A stretch of DNA of 64,000 nucleotides from Nomia melanderi (Eukaryota > Arthropoda > Insecta > Hymenoptera > Halictidae), in the NCBI RefSeq assembly GCF_051020985.1, contig NW_027475133.1, positions 744,001 through 808,000 on the forward strand. The letters run 5' to 3'. The notes under the pieces were generated by a model. The model had not been told where the DNA came from. It was given only the letters and a program-made list of their open reading frames with translations, and did no database searches. Both the position numbers and the translations under genes were made by a program. Below, piece after piece: positions 1-11,390 of this stretch; the first letter of the stretch is position 1, and every line of letters begins with the position of its first letter.

Positions 1-280
1 CATGAATCTGTGCAGCGGGAACGACCTCGGACCGCCAGGGGCCTAGAAAACCACCGTCTCATGGGGCCGGACTGTCAGGGTAAGGGAAAAATCCAATATA
101 AATCTGGTGACATCTCGGGTGCTATTAGAGATAGCGCAATAAATCAAAGTGCATTGTCTGTAGGAGGCCCTGGCTCATGAATCTGCGCAGCGGGAACGAC
201 CTCGGACCACCAGGGGCCGAGAAAACCACCGTCTCATGGGGCCGGACACTCAGGGTCAGGGGAAAATCCAATATATATCT

Positions 281-455
281 GGTGATATCTCGGGTGCTAT
301 TAGTGATAGCGCAATAAACCAAAGTGAATTATCTGCAGGAGGCCCTGACGCATGAATCTGTGCAACGGGAACTACCTCGGACCACCAGGTGCCGAGAAAA
401 CCACAGTCACATGGGGCCGAGAACTCAGGGTCAGGCAAAAATCCAATATATATCT
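281..455 (+). repeat. representative 175-bp satellite monomer
   Basis: One full unit, given as reference. Visible internal structure: TATCTC at unit positions 6-11 pairs with GAGATA at 23-28 across an 11-nt loop in monomers that read TTAGAGATA; this particular unit reads TTAGTGATA, so the stem is weakened here. AATAAA lies at positions 33-38. A dimorphic segment follows (GAATTATCTGCAGG here, GCATTGTCTGTAGG in the other class). CTCGG (96-100) pairs with CCGAG (112-116). The near-palindrome CCAATATATATCTGG spans the unit junction. None of these has a demonstrated function. The unit has no start-to-stop frame that survives into its neighbour. Confidence 0.95.
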
Positions 456-1100
456 GGTGATATCTCGGGTGCTATTAGAGATAGCGCAATAAACCAAAGT
501 GAATTATCTGCAGGAGGCCCTGCCGCATGAATCGGTGCAACGGGAACGACCTCGGACCACCAGGGGCCGAGAAAACCACAGTCTCATGGGGCCGGACACT
601 CAGGGTCAGTGAAGAATCCGATGTATATCTGGTTATATCTCGGGTGCTATTAGTGATAGCGCAATAAACCAAAGTGAATTGTCTGCAAGAGGCCCTGGTG
701 CATGAATCTGTGCAGCGGGAACGACCTCGGATCACCAGGGGCCGAGAAAACCACCATCTCATGGGGCCGGACACTCAGGTTCAGGGGAAAATCCAATATA
801 TATCTGGTGATATCTCGGGTGCTATTAGAGATAGCGCAATAAACCAAAGTGCATTGTCTGCAGGAAGCCCTGGCGCATGATTCTGTGCAGCGGGAACGAC
901 CTCGGACCACCAGGGGCCGAGAAAATCACCGTCTCATGGGGCCGGACTGTAAGGGTCAGGGAAAAACCCAATATATATCTGGTGATATCTAGGGTGCTAT
1001 TAGAGATACCGCAATAAATCAAAGTCCATTGTCTGTATGAGGCCCTGGCGAATGAATCTGTGGAGCAGGAACGACCTCGGACCACCAGGGGCCGAGAAAA

Positions 1101-1152
1101 TTAGTGATATTCGGAATCCGTCACCCAAGGTCATGTAAAAATGCATCAAATA
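1101..1152 (+). repeat. B-type monomer segment, first example
   Basis: In this monomer the usual CTCATGGGGCCGGACACTC segment is replaced by a diverged one reading GATATTCGGAATCCGTCACC, then CAAGGTCATG and AATGCA. The rest of the monomer is ordinary. I count 37 such units, with the CGGAATCCGT marker near 1112, 10561, 10736, 19660, 19835, 20710, 20885, 22286, 22812, 23162, 23337, 24387, 24562, 26312, 26487, 28062, 28237, 29637, 29812, 32262, 35236, 35761, 38386, 40136, 41535, 42060, 44510, 46260, 46960, 48007, 49582, 52426, 53652, 55051, 59426, 62096 and 63321. The segment aligns loosely with the normal one, so it is probably an old diverged allele, not foreign DNA. Confidence 0.85.
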
Positions 1153-1719
1153 TCTGGTGATATCTCGGGTGCTATTACAGATAGCGCAATAAATCAGAGT
1201 GCATTGTCTGTAGGAGGCCCTGGCGCACGAATCTGGGAAGCGGGAACGATCTCGGACCACCAGGGGCCGAGAAAACCACCGTCTCATGGGGCCGGACACT
1301 CAGAGTCAGGGGAAAATCCAATATATATCTGGTGATATCTCTGGTGCTATTAGAGATAGCGCAATAAACGAAAGTGAATTATCTGCAGGAGGCCCTGGCG
1401 CATGAATCTGTGCAGCGGGAACGACCTCGGACCACCAGGAGCCGAGAAAACCACCGTCTCATGGGGCCGGACACTCAGGGTCAGGGAAAAATCCAATATA
1501 TATCTGGTGATATCTCGGGTGCTATTAGAGATAGCGCAATAAACCAAAGTGAGTTATCTGCAGGAGGCCCTGGCGCCTGAATCTGTGCAGCGGGAACGAC
1601 CTCGGACCACCAGGGTCCGAAAAAACCACAGTCTCATGGGGCCGGACACTCAGGGTCAGGGGAAAATCCAATATACATCTGGTGATATCTGGGGTGCTAT
1701 TACTGATAGCGCAATAAAC

Positions 1720-4700
1720 CAAAGTGAGTTATCTGTAGGAGGCCCTGGCGCATGAATCTGTGCAGCGGGAACGACCTCGGACCACCAGGGGCCGAGAAAA
1801 CCAGCGTCCCGAGGGCCCGGACACTTAGGGTCAGTGAAAAATTCAATATATATCTGGTGATATCTCGGGTGCTATTACAGATAGCGCAATAAATCAAAGT
1901 GAATTATCTGCAGGAGGCCCTGGCGCATGAATCTGTGCAACGGGAACGACCTCGGACCACCAGGGGCCGAAAAAACCACAGTCTCATGGGGCCGGACACT
2001 CAGGGTCAGGGAAAAATCCAATATATATCTGGTGATATCTTGGGTGCTGTTAGAGATAGCGCAATAAACCAAAGTGAATTATCTGCAGGAGGCCCTGGCG
2101 CATGAATCTGTGCAGCGGGAACGACGTCGGACCCGTAGGGGCCGAGAAAATCACCGTCTCATGGGGCCGGACAGTCAGGGTCAGGGAAAATCCTATATAT
2201 ATCTGGTGATATCTTGGGTGCTATTAGAGATAGCGCAATAAACCAAAGTCAATTATCTGCAGGAGGCCCTGGCGCATGAATCTGTGCAACGGGAACGACC
2301 TCGGACCACCAGGGGCCGAGAAAACCACCGTCTCATGGGGCTGGACACTCAGGGTGAGGGAAATATCCAATATATATCTGGTGATATCTCGGGTGCTATT
2401 ACAGATAGCGCAATAAATCAAAGTGCATTGTCAGTAGGAGGCCGTGGCGCATGAATCTGGGCAGCGGGAACGACCTCGGACCACCAGGGGCCGAGAAAAC
2501 CACAGTCTCATGGGGCCGGATACTCAGGGTCAGGGGAAAATCCAATATATATCTGGTGATATCTCGGGTGCTATTACAGATAGCGCAATAAACCAACGCG
2601 CAGTGTCTGTAGGAGGCCCTGGCGCATGCATCTGTGCAGCGGGAACGACCTCGGACCACCAGGGGCCGAGAAAACCACCGTCTCATGGGGCCGGACACTC
2701 AGGGTCGGGGAAAAATCGAATATACATCTGGTGATATCTCGGGTGCTATTAGAGATAGCGCAAAAAAACAAAGTGAATTATCTGCAGGTGGCCCTGGCGC
2801 ATGAATCTGTGCAACGGGAACGACCTCGGACCACCAGGAGCCGAGAAAACCACAGTCTCATGGGGCCGGACACTCAGCGTCAGGGCAAAATCCAATATAT
2901 ATCGGGTGATATCTCGGGTGCTATTAGAGATAGCGCAATAAGCCAAAGGGAATTATCTGCAGGAGGCCCTGGCGCATGCATCTGTGCAGCGGGAACGACC
3001 TAGGACCACCAGGGGCTGAGAAAACCACCGTCTCATGGGGCCGGACACTCAGGGTAAGGGAAAAATCCAATATATATCCGGTGATATCTCGGGTGCTATT
3101 AGAGATAGCGCAATAACCGAAAGTGAATTATCTGCAGGAGGCCCTGGCGCATGCATCTGTGCAGCGGGAACGACCTCGGACCACCAGGGGCCGAGAAAAC
3201 TACAGTCTCATGCGGCCGGACACTCAGGGTCTGGGGAAAATCCAATATATATCTGGTGATATCTCGGGTGCTATTACAGATAGCGCAATAAACCAAAGTG
3301 AATTATCTGCAGGAGGCCCTGGCGCATGAATGTGTGCAGCGGGAACGACCTCGGACCACCAGGAGCCGAGAAAACCACCGTCTCATGGGGCCGGACACTC
3401 AGGGTCAGGGAAAAATCCAATATATATCTGGTGATATCTCGGGTGCTATTACTGATAGCGCAATAAACCAAAGTGAGTTATCTGTAGGAGGCCCTGGCGC
3501 ATGAATCTGTGCAGCGGGAACGACCTCGGACCACCAGGGGCCGAGAAAACCAGCGTCCCGAGGGCCCGGACACTTAGGGTCAGTGAAAAATTCAATATAT
3601 ATCTGGTGATATCTCGGGTGCTATTACAGATAGCGCAATAAATCAAAGTGAATTATCTGCAGGAGGCCCTGGCGCATGAATCTGTGCAACGGGAACGACC
3701 TCGGATCACCAGGGGCCGAAAAAACCACAGTCTCATGGGGCCGGACACTCAGGGTCAGGGAAAAATCCAATATATATCTGGTGATATCTTGGGTGCTGTT
3801 AGAGATAGCGCAATAAACCAAAGTGAATTTTCTGCAGGAGGCCCTGGCGCATGAATCTGTGCAGCGGGAACGACGTCGGACCCGTAGGGGCCGAGAAAAT
3901 CACCGTCTCATGGGGCCGGACAGTCAGGGTCAGGGAAAATCCTATATATATCTGGTGATATCTTGGGTGCTATTAGAGATAGCGCAATAAACCAAAGTCA
4001 ATTATCTGCAGGAGGCCCTGGCGCATGAATCTGTGCAACGGGAACGACCTCGGACCACCAGGGGCCGAGAAAACCACCGTCACATGGGGCTGGACACTCA
4101 GGGTGAGGGAAATATCCAATATATATCTGGTGATATCTCGGGTGCTATTACAGATAGCGCAATAAATCAAAGTGCATTGTCAGTAGGAGGCCGTGGCGCA
4201 TGAATCTGGGCAGCGGGAACGACCTCGGACCACCAGGGGCCGAGAAAACCACAGTCTCATGGGGCCGGATACTCAGGGTCAGGGGAAAATCCAATATATA
4301 TCTGGTGATATCTCGGGTGCTATTACAGATAGCGCAATAAACCAACGCGCAGTGTCTGTAGGAGGCCCTGGCGCATGCATCTGTGCAGCGGGAACGACCT
4401 CGGACCACCAGGGGCCGAGAAAACCACCGTCTCATGGGGCCGGACACTCAGGGTCGGGGAAAAATCGAATATACATCTGGTGATATCTCGGGTGCTATTA
4501 GAGATAGCGCAAAAAAACAAAGTGAATTATCTGCAGGAGGCCCTGGCGCATGAATCTGTGCAACGGGAACGACCTCGGACCACCAGGAGCCGAGAAAACC
4601 ACAGTCTCATGGGGCCGGACACTCAGCGTCAGGGCAAAATCCAATATATATCGGGTGATATCTCGGGTGCTATTAGAGATAGCGCAATAAGCCAAAGGGA

Positions 4701-5015
4701 ATTATCTGCAGGAGGCCCTGGCGCATGCATCTGTGCAGCGGGAACGACCTAGGACCACCAGGGGCCGAGAAAACCACCGTCTCATGGGGCCGGACACTCA
4801 GGGTAAGGGAAAAATCCAATATATATCCGGTGATATCTCGGGTGCTATTAGAGATAGCGCAATAACCGAAAGTGAATTATCTGCAGGAGGCCCTGGCGCA
4901 TGCATCTGTGCAGCGGGAACGACCTCGGACCACCAGGGGCCGAGAAAACTACAGTCTCATGCGGCCGGACACTCAGGGTCTGGGGAAAATCCAATATATA
5001 TCTGGTGATATATCG
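1720..5015 (+). repeat. 10-monomer higher-order repeat, two copies (offset 1,749 bp)
   Basis: Monomers from about 1720 to 3468 match those from about 3469 to 5015 one by one at an offset of 1,749 bp (ten monomers less one base). The missing base is a 174-bp monomer present in both (around 2200 and 3949). Homology stops near 5015, where the second copy reads GATATATCGGGTCCTATTAC instead of GATATCTCGGGTGC. Copy B holds the same pair at about 11345-14640. This shows the 10-monomer duplication is older than the 9.6-kb duplication. Confidence 0.85.
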
Positions 5016-8000
5016 GGTCCTATTACAGATAGGGAAATAAATCAAAGTGAATTATCTGCAGGAGGCCCTGGCGCATGAATCTGTGCAGCGGGAACGACCT
5101 CGGTCCACCAGGGGCCGAGAAAACCACCGTCTCATGGGGCTGGACACTCAGGGTGAGGGAAATATCCAATATATATCTGGTGATATCTCGGGTGCTATTA
5201 CAGATAGCGCAATAAACCAAAGTGAATTATCTGCAGGAGGCCCTGGCGCATGAATGTGTGCAGCGGGAACGACCTCGGACCACCAGGGGCCGAGAAAACC
5301 GCAGTCTCATGGGGCCGGACACTCAGGGTCAGGGAAAAATCCAATACATATCTGGTGATATCTCGGGTGCTATTATAGATAGCGCAATAAATCAAAGTGA
5401 GTTATCTGTAGGAGGCCCTGGCGCATGAATCTGTGCAGCGGGAACGACCTCGGACCACCAGGGGCCGAGAAAACCAGCGTCCCGGGGGGCCGGACACTTA
5501 GGGTCAGTGAAAAATCCAATATATATCTGGTGATATCTCGGGTGCTATTACAGATAGCGCAATAAATCAAAGTGAATTATCTGCAGGAGGCCCTGGCGCA
5601 TGAATCTGTGCAACGGGAACGACCTCGGACCACCAGGGGCCGAGAAAACCACAGTCTCATGGGGCCGGACACTCAGGGTCAGGGAAAAATCCAATATATA
5701 TCTGGTGATATCTTGGGTGCTGTTAGAGATAGCGCAATAAATCAAACTGCATTGTCTGTAGGAGGCCCTGGCGCATGAATCTGTGCAGCGGGAACGACCT
5801 CGGACCACCAGGGGCCGAGAAAACCACAGTCCCATGGGGCCGGACACTCAGGGTGAGGGGAAAATCCAATATATATCTGGTGATATCTCGGGTGCTATTA
5901 GAGATAGCGCAATAAACCAAAGTGAATTATCTGCAGGAGGCCCTGGCGCATGAATCTGTGCAACGTGAACGACCTCGGACCACCAGGAGCCGAGAAAACC
6001 ACAGTCTCATGGGGCCGGACACTCAGCGTCAGGGCAAAATCCAATATATATCTGGTGATATCTCGGGTGCTATTACAGATAGCGCAATAAATCAAAGTGC
6101 ATTGTCAGTAGGAGGCCGTGGCGCATGAATCTGGGCAGCGGGAACGACCTCGGACCACCAGGGGCCGAGAAGACCACCGTCTCATGGGGCCGGCCACTCA
6201 GGGTCAGGGGAAAATCCAATATATATCTGGTGATATCTCGGGTGCTATTACAGATAGCGCAATAAATCAAAGTGCATTGTCTGTAGGAGGCCCTGGCGCA
6301 TGTATCTGTGCAGCGGGAACGACCTCGGACCACCAGGGGCCGAGAAAACCACAGTCTCATGGGGCCGGATACTCAGGGTCAGGGGAAAATCCAATATATA
6401 TCTGGTGATATCTCTGGTGCTATTAGAGATAGCGCAATAAACCAAAGTGAATTATCTGCAGGAGGCCCTGGCGCATGAATCTGTGCAACGGGAACGACCT
6501 CGGACCACCAGGGGCCGAGAAAACCACCGTCTCATGGGGCTGGACACTCAGGGTGAGGGAAATATCCAATATATATCTGGTGATATCTCGGGTGCTATTA
6601 CAGATAGCGCAATAAATCAAAGTGCATTGTCAGTAGGAGGCCGTGGCGCATGAATCTGGGCAGCGGGAACGACCTCGGACCACCAGGGGCCGAGAAGACC
6701 ACCGTCTCATGGGGCCGGCCACTCAGGGTCAGGGGAAAATCCAATATATATCTGGTGATATCTCGGGTGCTATTAGAGATAGCGCAATAAACCAAAGTCA
6801 ATTATCTGCAGGAGGCCCTGGCGCATGAATCTGTGCAACGGGAACGACCTCGGACCACCAGGGGCCGAGAAAACCACAGTCTCATGGGACCGGACACACA
6901 GGGTCAGGGGAAAATCCAATATATATCTGGTGATATCTCGGGTGCTATTACAGATAGCGCAATAAATCAAAGTGCATTGTCTGTAGGAGGCCCTGGCGCA
7001 TGTATCTGTGCAGCGGGAACGACCTCGGACCACCAGGGGCCGAGAAAACCACAGTCTCATGGGGCCGGATACTCAGGGTCAGGGGAAAATCCAATATATA
7101 TCTGGTGATATCTCGGGTGCTATTACAGATAGCGCAATAAACCAACGCGCAGTGTCTGTAGGAGGCCCTGGCGCATGCATCTGTGCAGCGGGAACGACCT
7201 CGGACCACCAGGGGCCGAGAAAACCACCGTCTCATGGGGCCGGACACTCAGGGTCGGGGAAAAATCGAATATACATCTGGTGATATCTCGGGTGCTATTA
7301 GAGATAGCGCAAAAAAACAAAGTGAATTATCTGCAGGAGGCCCTGGCGCATGAATCTGTGCAACGGGAACGACCTCGGACCACCAGGAGCCGAGAAAACC
7401 ACAGTCTCATGGGGCCGGACACTCAGCGTCAGGGCAAAATCCAATATATATCTGGTGATATCTCGGGTGCTATTAGAGATAGCGCAATAAGCCAAAGGGA
7501 ATTATCTGCAGGAGGCCCTGGCGCATGCATCTGTGCAGCGGGAACGACCTAGGACCACCAGGGGCCGAGAAAACCACCGTCTCATGGGGCCGGACACTCA
7601 GGGTAAGGGAAAAATCCAATATATATCCGGTGATATCTCGGGTGCTATTAGAGATAGCGCAATAAGCGAAAGTGAATTATCTGCAGGAGGCCCTGGCGCA
7701 TGCATCTGTGCAGCGGGAACGACCTCGGACCACCAGGGGCCGAGAAAACTACAGTCTCATGCGGCCGGACACTCAGGGTCTCGGGGAAAATCCAATATAT
7801 ATCTGGTGATATATCGGGTCCTATTACAGATAGGGAAATAAATCAAAGTGAATTATCTGCAGGAGGCCCTGGCGCATGAATCTGTGCAGCGGGAACGACC
7901 TCGGTCCACCAGGGGCCGAGAAAACCACCGTCTCATGGGGCTGGACACTCAGGGTGAGGGAAATATCCAATATATATCTGGTGATATCTCGGGTGCTATT

Positions 8001-8880
8001 ACAGATAGCGCAATAAACCAAAGTGAATTATCTGCAGGAGGCCCTGGCGCATGAATGTGTGCAGCGGGAACGACCTCGGACCACCAGGGGCCGAGAAAAC
8101 CGCAGTCTCATGGGGCCGGACACTCAGGGTCAGGGAAAAATCCAATACATATCTGGTGATATCTCGGGTGCTATTATAGATAGCGCAATAAATCAAAGTG
8201 AGTTATCTGTAGGAGGCCCTGGCGCATGAATCTGTGCAGCGGGAACGACCTCGGACCACCAGGGGCCGAGAAAACCAGCGTCCCGGGGGGCCGGACACTT
8301 AGGGTCAGTGAAAAATCCAATATATATCTGGTGATATCTCGGGTGCTATTACAGATAGCGCAATAAATCAAAGTGAATTATCTGCAGGAGGCCCTGGCGC
8401 ATGAATCTGTGCAACGGGAACGACCTCGGACCACCAGGGGCCGAAAAAACCACAGTCTCATGGGGCCGGACACTCAGGGTCAGGGAAAAATCCAATATAT
8501 ATCTGGTGATATCTTGGGTGCTGTTAGAGATAGCGCAATAAATCAAAGTGCATTGTCTGTAGGAGGCCCTGGCGCATGAATCTGTGCAGCGGGAACGACC
8601 TCGGACCACCAGGGGCCGAGAAAACCACAGTCCCATGGGGCCGGACACTCAGGGTGAGGGGAAAATCCAATATATATCTGGTGATATCTCGGGTGCTATT
8701 AGAGATAGCGCAATAAACCAAAGTGAATTATCTGCAGGAGGCCCTGGCGCATGAATCTGTGCAACGGGAACGACCTCGGACCACCAGGAGCCGAGAAAAC
8801 CACAGTCTCATGGGGCCGGACACTCAGCGTCAGGGCAAAATCCAATATATATCTGGTGATATCTCGGGTGCTATTAGAGA
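4250..8880 (+). repeat. higher-order repeat with 16-monomer offset
   Basis: A run of roughly 1.8 kb (about 4.25-6.07 kb) recurs at about 7.05-8.87 kb, offset 2,800 bp and then 2,801 bp after the single-base insertion at about 7780. The matching monomers share rare forms, such as CAAAAAAACAAAG in place of CAATAAACCAAAG (4510 and 7310) and CCCATGGGGCCGG preceded by CACAGT (5826 and 8627). The stretch between (about 6.1-7.0 kb) belongs partly to the overlapping 14-monomer repeat. Limits are approximate to one monomer. Confidence 0.8.
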
Positions 8881-9775
8881 TAGCGCAATAAACCAAAGTG
8901 AATTATCTGCAGGAGGCCCTGGCGCATGAATCTGTGCAACGGGAACGACCTCGGACCACCAGGGGCCGAGAAAACCACCGTCTCATGGGGCTGGACACTC
9001 AGGGTGAGGGAAATATCCAATATATATCTGGTGATATCTCGGGTGCTATTACAGATAGCGCAATAAATCAAAGTGCATTGTCAGTAGGAGGCCGTGGCGC
9101 ATGAATCTGGGCAGCGGGAACGACCTCGGACCACCAGGGGCCGAGAAGACCACCGTCTCTTGGGGCCGGCCACTCAGGGTCAGGGGAAAATCCAATATAT
9201 ATCTGGTGATATCTCGGGTGCTATTAGAGATAGCGCAATAAACCAAAGTCAATTATCTGCAGGAGGCCCTGGCGCATGAATCTGTGCAACGGGAACGACC
9301 TCGGACCACCAGGGGCCGAGAAAACCACAGTCTCATGGGACCGGACACACAGGGTCAGGGGAAAATCCAATATATATCTGGTGATATCTCGGGTGCTATT
9401 ACAGATAGCGCAATAAATCAAAGTGCATTGTCTGTAGGAGGCCCTGGCGCATGTATCTGTGCAGCGGGAACGACCTCGGACCACCAGGGGCCGAGAAAAC
9501 CACAGTCTCATGGGGCCGGATACTCAGGGTCAGGGGAAAATCCAATATATATCTGGTGATATCTCGGGTGCTATTACAGATAGCGCAATAAACCAACGCG
9601 CAGTGTCTGTAGGAGGCCCTGGCGCATGCATCTGTGCAGCGGGAACGACCTCGGACCACCAGGGGCCGAGAAAACCACCGTCTCATGAGGCCGGACACTC
9701 AGGGTCGGGGAAAAATCGAATATACATCTGGTGATATCTCGGGTGCTATTAGAGATAGCGCAAAAAAACAAAGTG
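6420..9775 (+). repeat. higher-order repeat with 14-monomer offset
   Basis: Monomers at about 6.42-7.32 kb recur at about 8.87-9.77 kb at an offset of 2,451 bp. Shared markers include GGCCGTGGCGCATGAATCTG followed by GGCAGCGGG (6643 and 9094) and ATGGGACCGGACACACAGGG (about 6885 and 9336). This repeat overlaps the 16-monomer repeat, so the two record successive overlapping exchanges. The three monomers missing from copy B (about 9.02-9.59 kb) lie inside its second copy. Confidence 0.78.
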
Positions 9776-10548
9776 AATTATCTGCAGGAAGCCGTGGCGC
9801 ATGATTCTGCGCAGGGGGAACGACCACGGACGACCAGGGTCCGAGAAAACCACCGTCTCATGGGGCCGGACACTCAGGGTCAGGGAAAAATCCATCATAT
9901 ATCTGGTGATATATCAGGTGCCATTAGAGATAGCGCGATAAATCAAAGTGCATTGTCTGCAGGAGGCCGTGACGCATGAATCTGTGCAGCGGGAACGACC
10001 TCGGACCACCAGGGGCCGAGAAAACCACAGTCACATGGTGCCGAGAAATCAGGGTCAGGCAAAAATCCAATATATATCTGGTGATATCTCGGGTGCTATT
10101 ACAGATAGCGCAATAAACCAACGCGCATTGTCTGTAGGAGGCCATGGCGCATGAATCTGTGCAGCGGGAACGACCTCGGACCACCAGGCGCCGAGAAAAC
10201 CACAGTCTCATGGGGCCGGACACTCAGGGTCAGTGAAAAATCCAATATATATCTGGTGATATCTCGGGTGCTATTAGTGATAGCGCAATAAACCAAAGTG
10301 AATTGTCTGCAGGAAGCCCTGGCGCATGATTCTGTGCAGCGGGAACGACCTCGGACCACCAGGGGCCGAGAAAATCACCGTCTCATGGGGCCGGACTGTA
10401 AGGGCCAGGGAAAAACCCAATATATATCTGGTGATATCTAGGGTGCTATTAGAGATACCGCAATAAATCAAAGTGCATTGTCTGTAGGAGGCCCTGGCGA
10501 ATGAATCTGTGCTGCAGGAACGACCTCGGACCACCAGGGGCCGAGAAA

Positions 10549-10772
10549 ATTAGTGATATTCGGAATCCGTCACCCAAGGTCATGTAAAAATGCAGCATAT
10601 ATCTGGTTATATCTCGGGTGCTATTACAGATAGCGCAATAAATCAAAGTGCATTGTCTGTAGGAGGCCCTGGCGCATGTATCTGTGCAGCGGGAACGACC
10701 TCGGACCACCAGGGGCCGAGAAAATTGGTGATATTCGGAATCCGTCACCCAAGGTCATGTAAAAATGCAGCA
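10549..10772 (+). repeat. pair of adjacent B-type monomers
   Basis: Two consecutive monomers carry the diverged segment, 175 bp apart (marker near 10561 and 10736). The first reads TTAGTGATATTCGG and the second TTGGTGATATTCGG. The pair recurs at about 19660/19835, 20710/20885, 23162/23337, 24387/24562, 26312/26487, 28062/28237 and 29637/29812. Pairs are confined to the left half of the array. To the right of 30 kb B-type monomers stand alone. Confidence 0.85.
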
Positions 10773-11390
10773 TATATCTGGTGATATCTCGGGTGCTATT
10801 ACAGATAGCGCAATAAATCAAAGTGCATTGTCTGTAGGAGGCCCTGGCGCAAGAATCTGTGCAGCGGAAACGACCTCGGACCACCAGGGGCCGAGAAAAC
10901 CACAGTCTCATGGGGCCGGACACTCAAGGTCAGGGGAAAATCCAATATATATCTGGTTATATCTCGGGTGCTATTAGAGATAGCGCAATAAACCAAAGTC
11001 AATTACCTGCAGGAGGCCCTGCCGCATGAATCGGTGCAACGGGAACGACCTCGGACCACCAGGCGCCGAGAAAACCACAGTCTCATGGGGCCGGACACTC
11101 AGGGTCAGTGAAAAATCCAATATATATCTGGTGATATCTCGGGTGCTATTAGTGATAGCGCAATAAACCAAAGTGAATTGTTTGCAAGAGGCCCTGGTGC
11201 AAGAATCTGTGCAGCGGGAACGACCTCGGATCACCAGGGGCCGAGAAAACCACCATCTCATGGGGCCGGACACTCAGGTTCAGGGGAAAATCCAATATAT
11301 ATCTGGTGATATCTCGGGTGCTATTAGAGATAGCGCAATAAACCAAAGTGCATTGTCTGCAGGAAGCCCTGGCGCATGATTCTGTGCAGC

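Larger units (their letters stand above)
1770..11390 (+). repeat. large tandem duplication, copy A (about 55 monomers)
   Basis: This block matches 11391-20490 at an offset of 9,624 bp (55 monomers). Beyond the three-monomer difference near 9.02-9.59 kb the offset becomes 9,099 bp. Shared rare variants prove common descent: a monomer with CCAGCGTCCCGAGG (about 1801 and 11425), a 174-bp monomer with AATCCTATATATATC (about 2190 and 11813), and a one-base insertion GGGTCTCGGGG (about 7780 and 17402). Differences are few, for example G versus A in the CGGACCACCAGGGGC(T/C)GAG copy near 3016. The left edge lies somewhere in 1767-1810, because the recombination point falls inside shared sequence. Confidence 0.9.

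Noticed and set aside
350..395. CENP-B box
   Set aside because: Units contain GCAGCGGGAAC and CTCGGGTGC, but the bases required upstream of CGGG (TTCG, then A) are not at the right spacing on either strand, so the consensus is not met.
395..450. G-quadruplex in the G-rich part of the monomer
   Set aside because: There are four G-runs (AGGGGCC, TGGGGCC, CAGGGTC, AGGGGAA), but the loops are about 20 and 11 nt, too long for a usual quadruplex call.
1081..1152. B-type segment as a foreign insertion or small mobile element
   Set aside because: It replaces the normal segment at the same length, has no target duplication or inverted ends, and aligns loosely with the normal segment, so it is a diverged allele.
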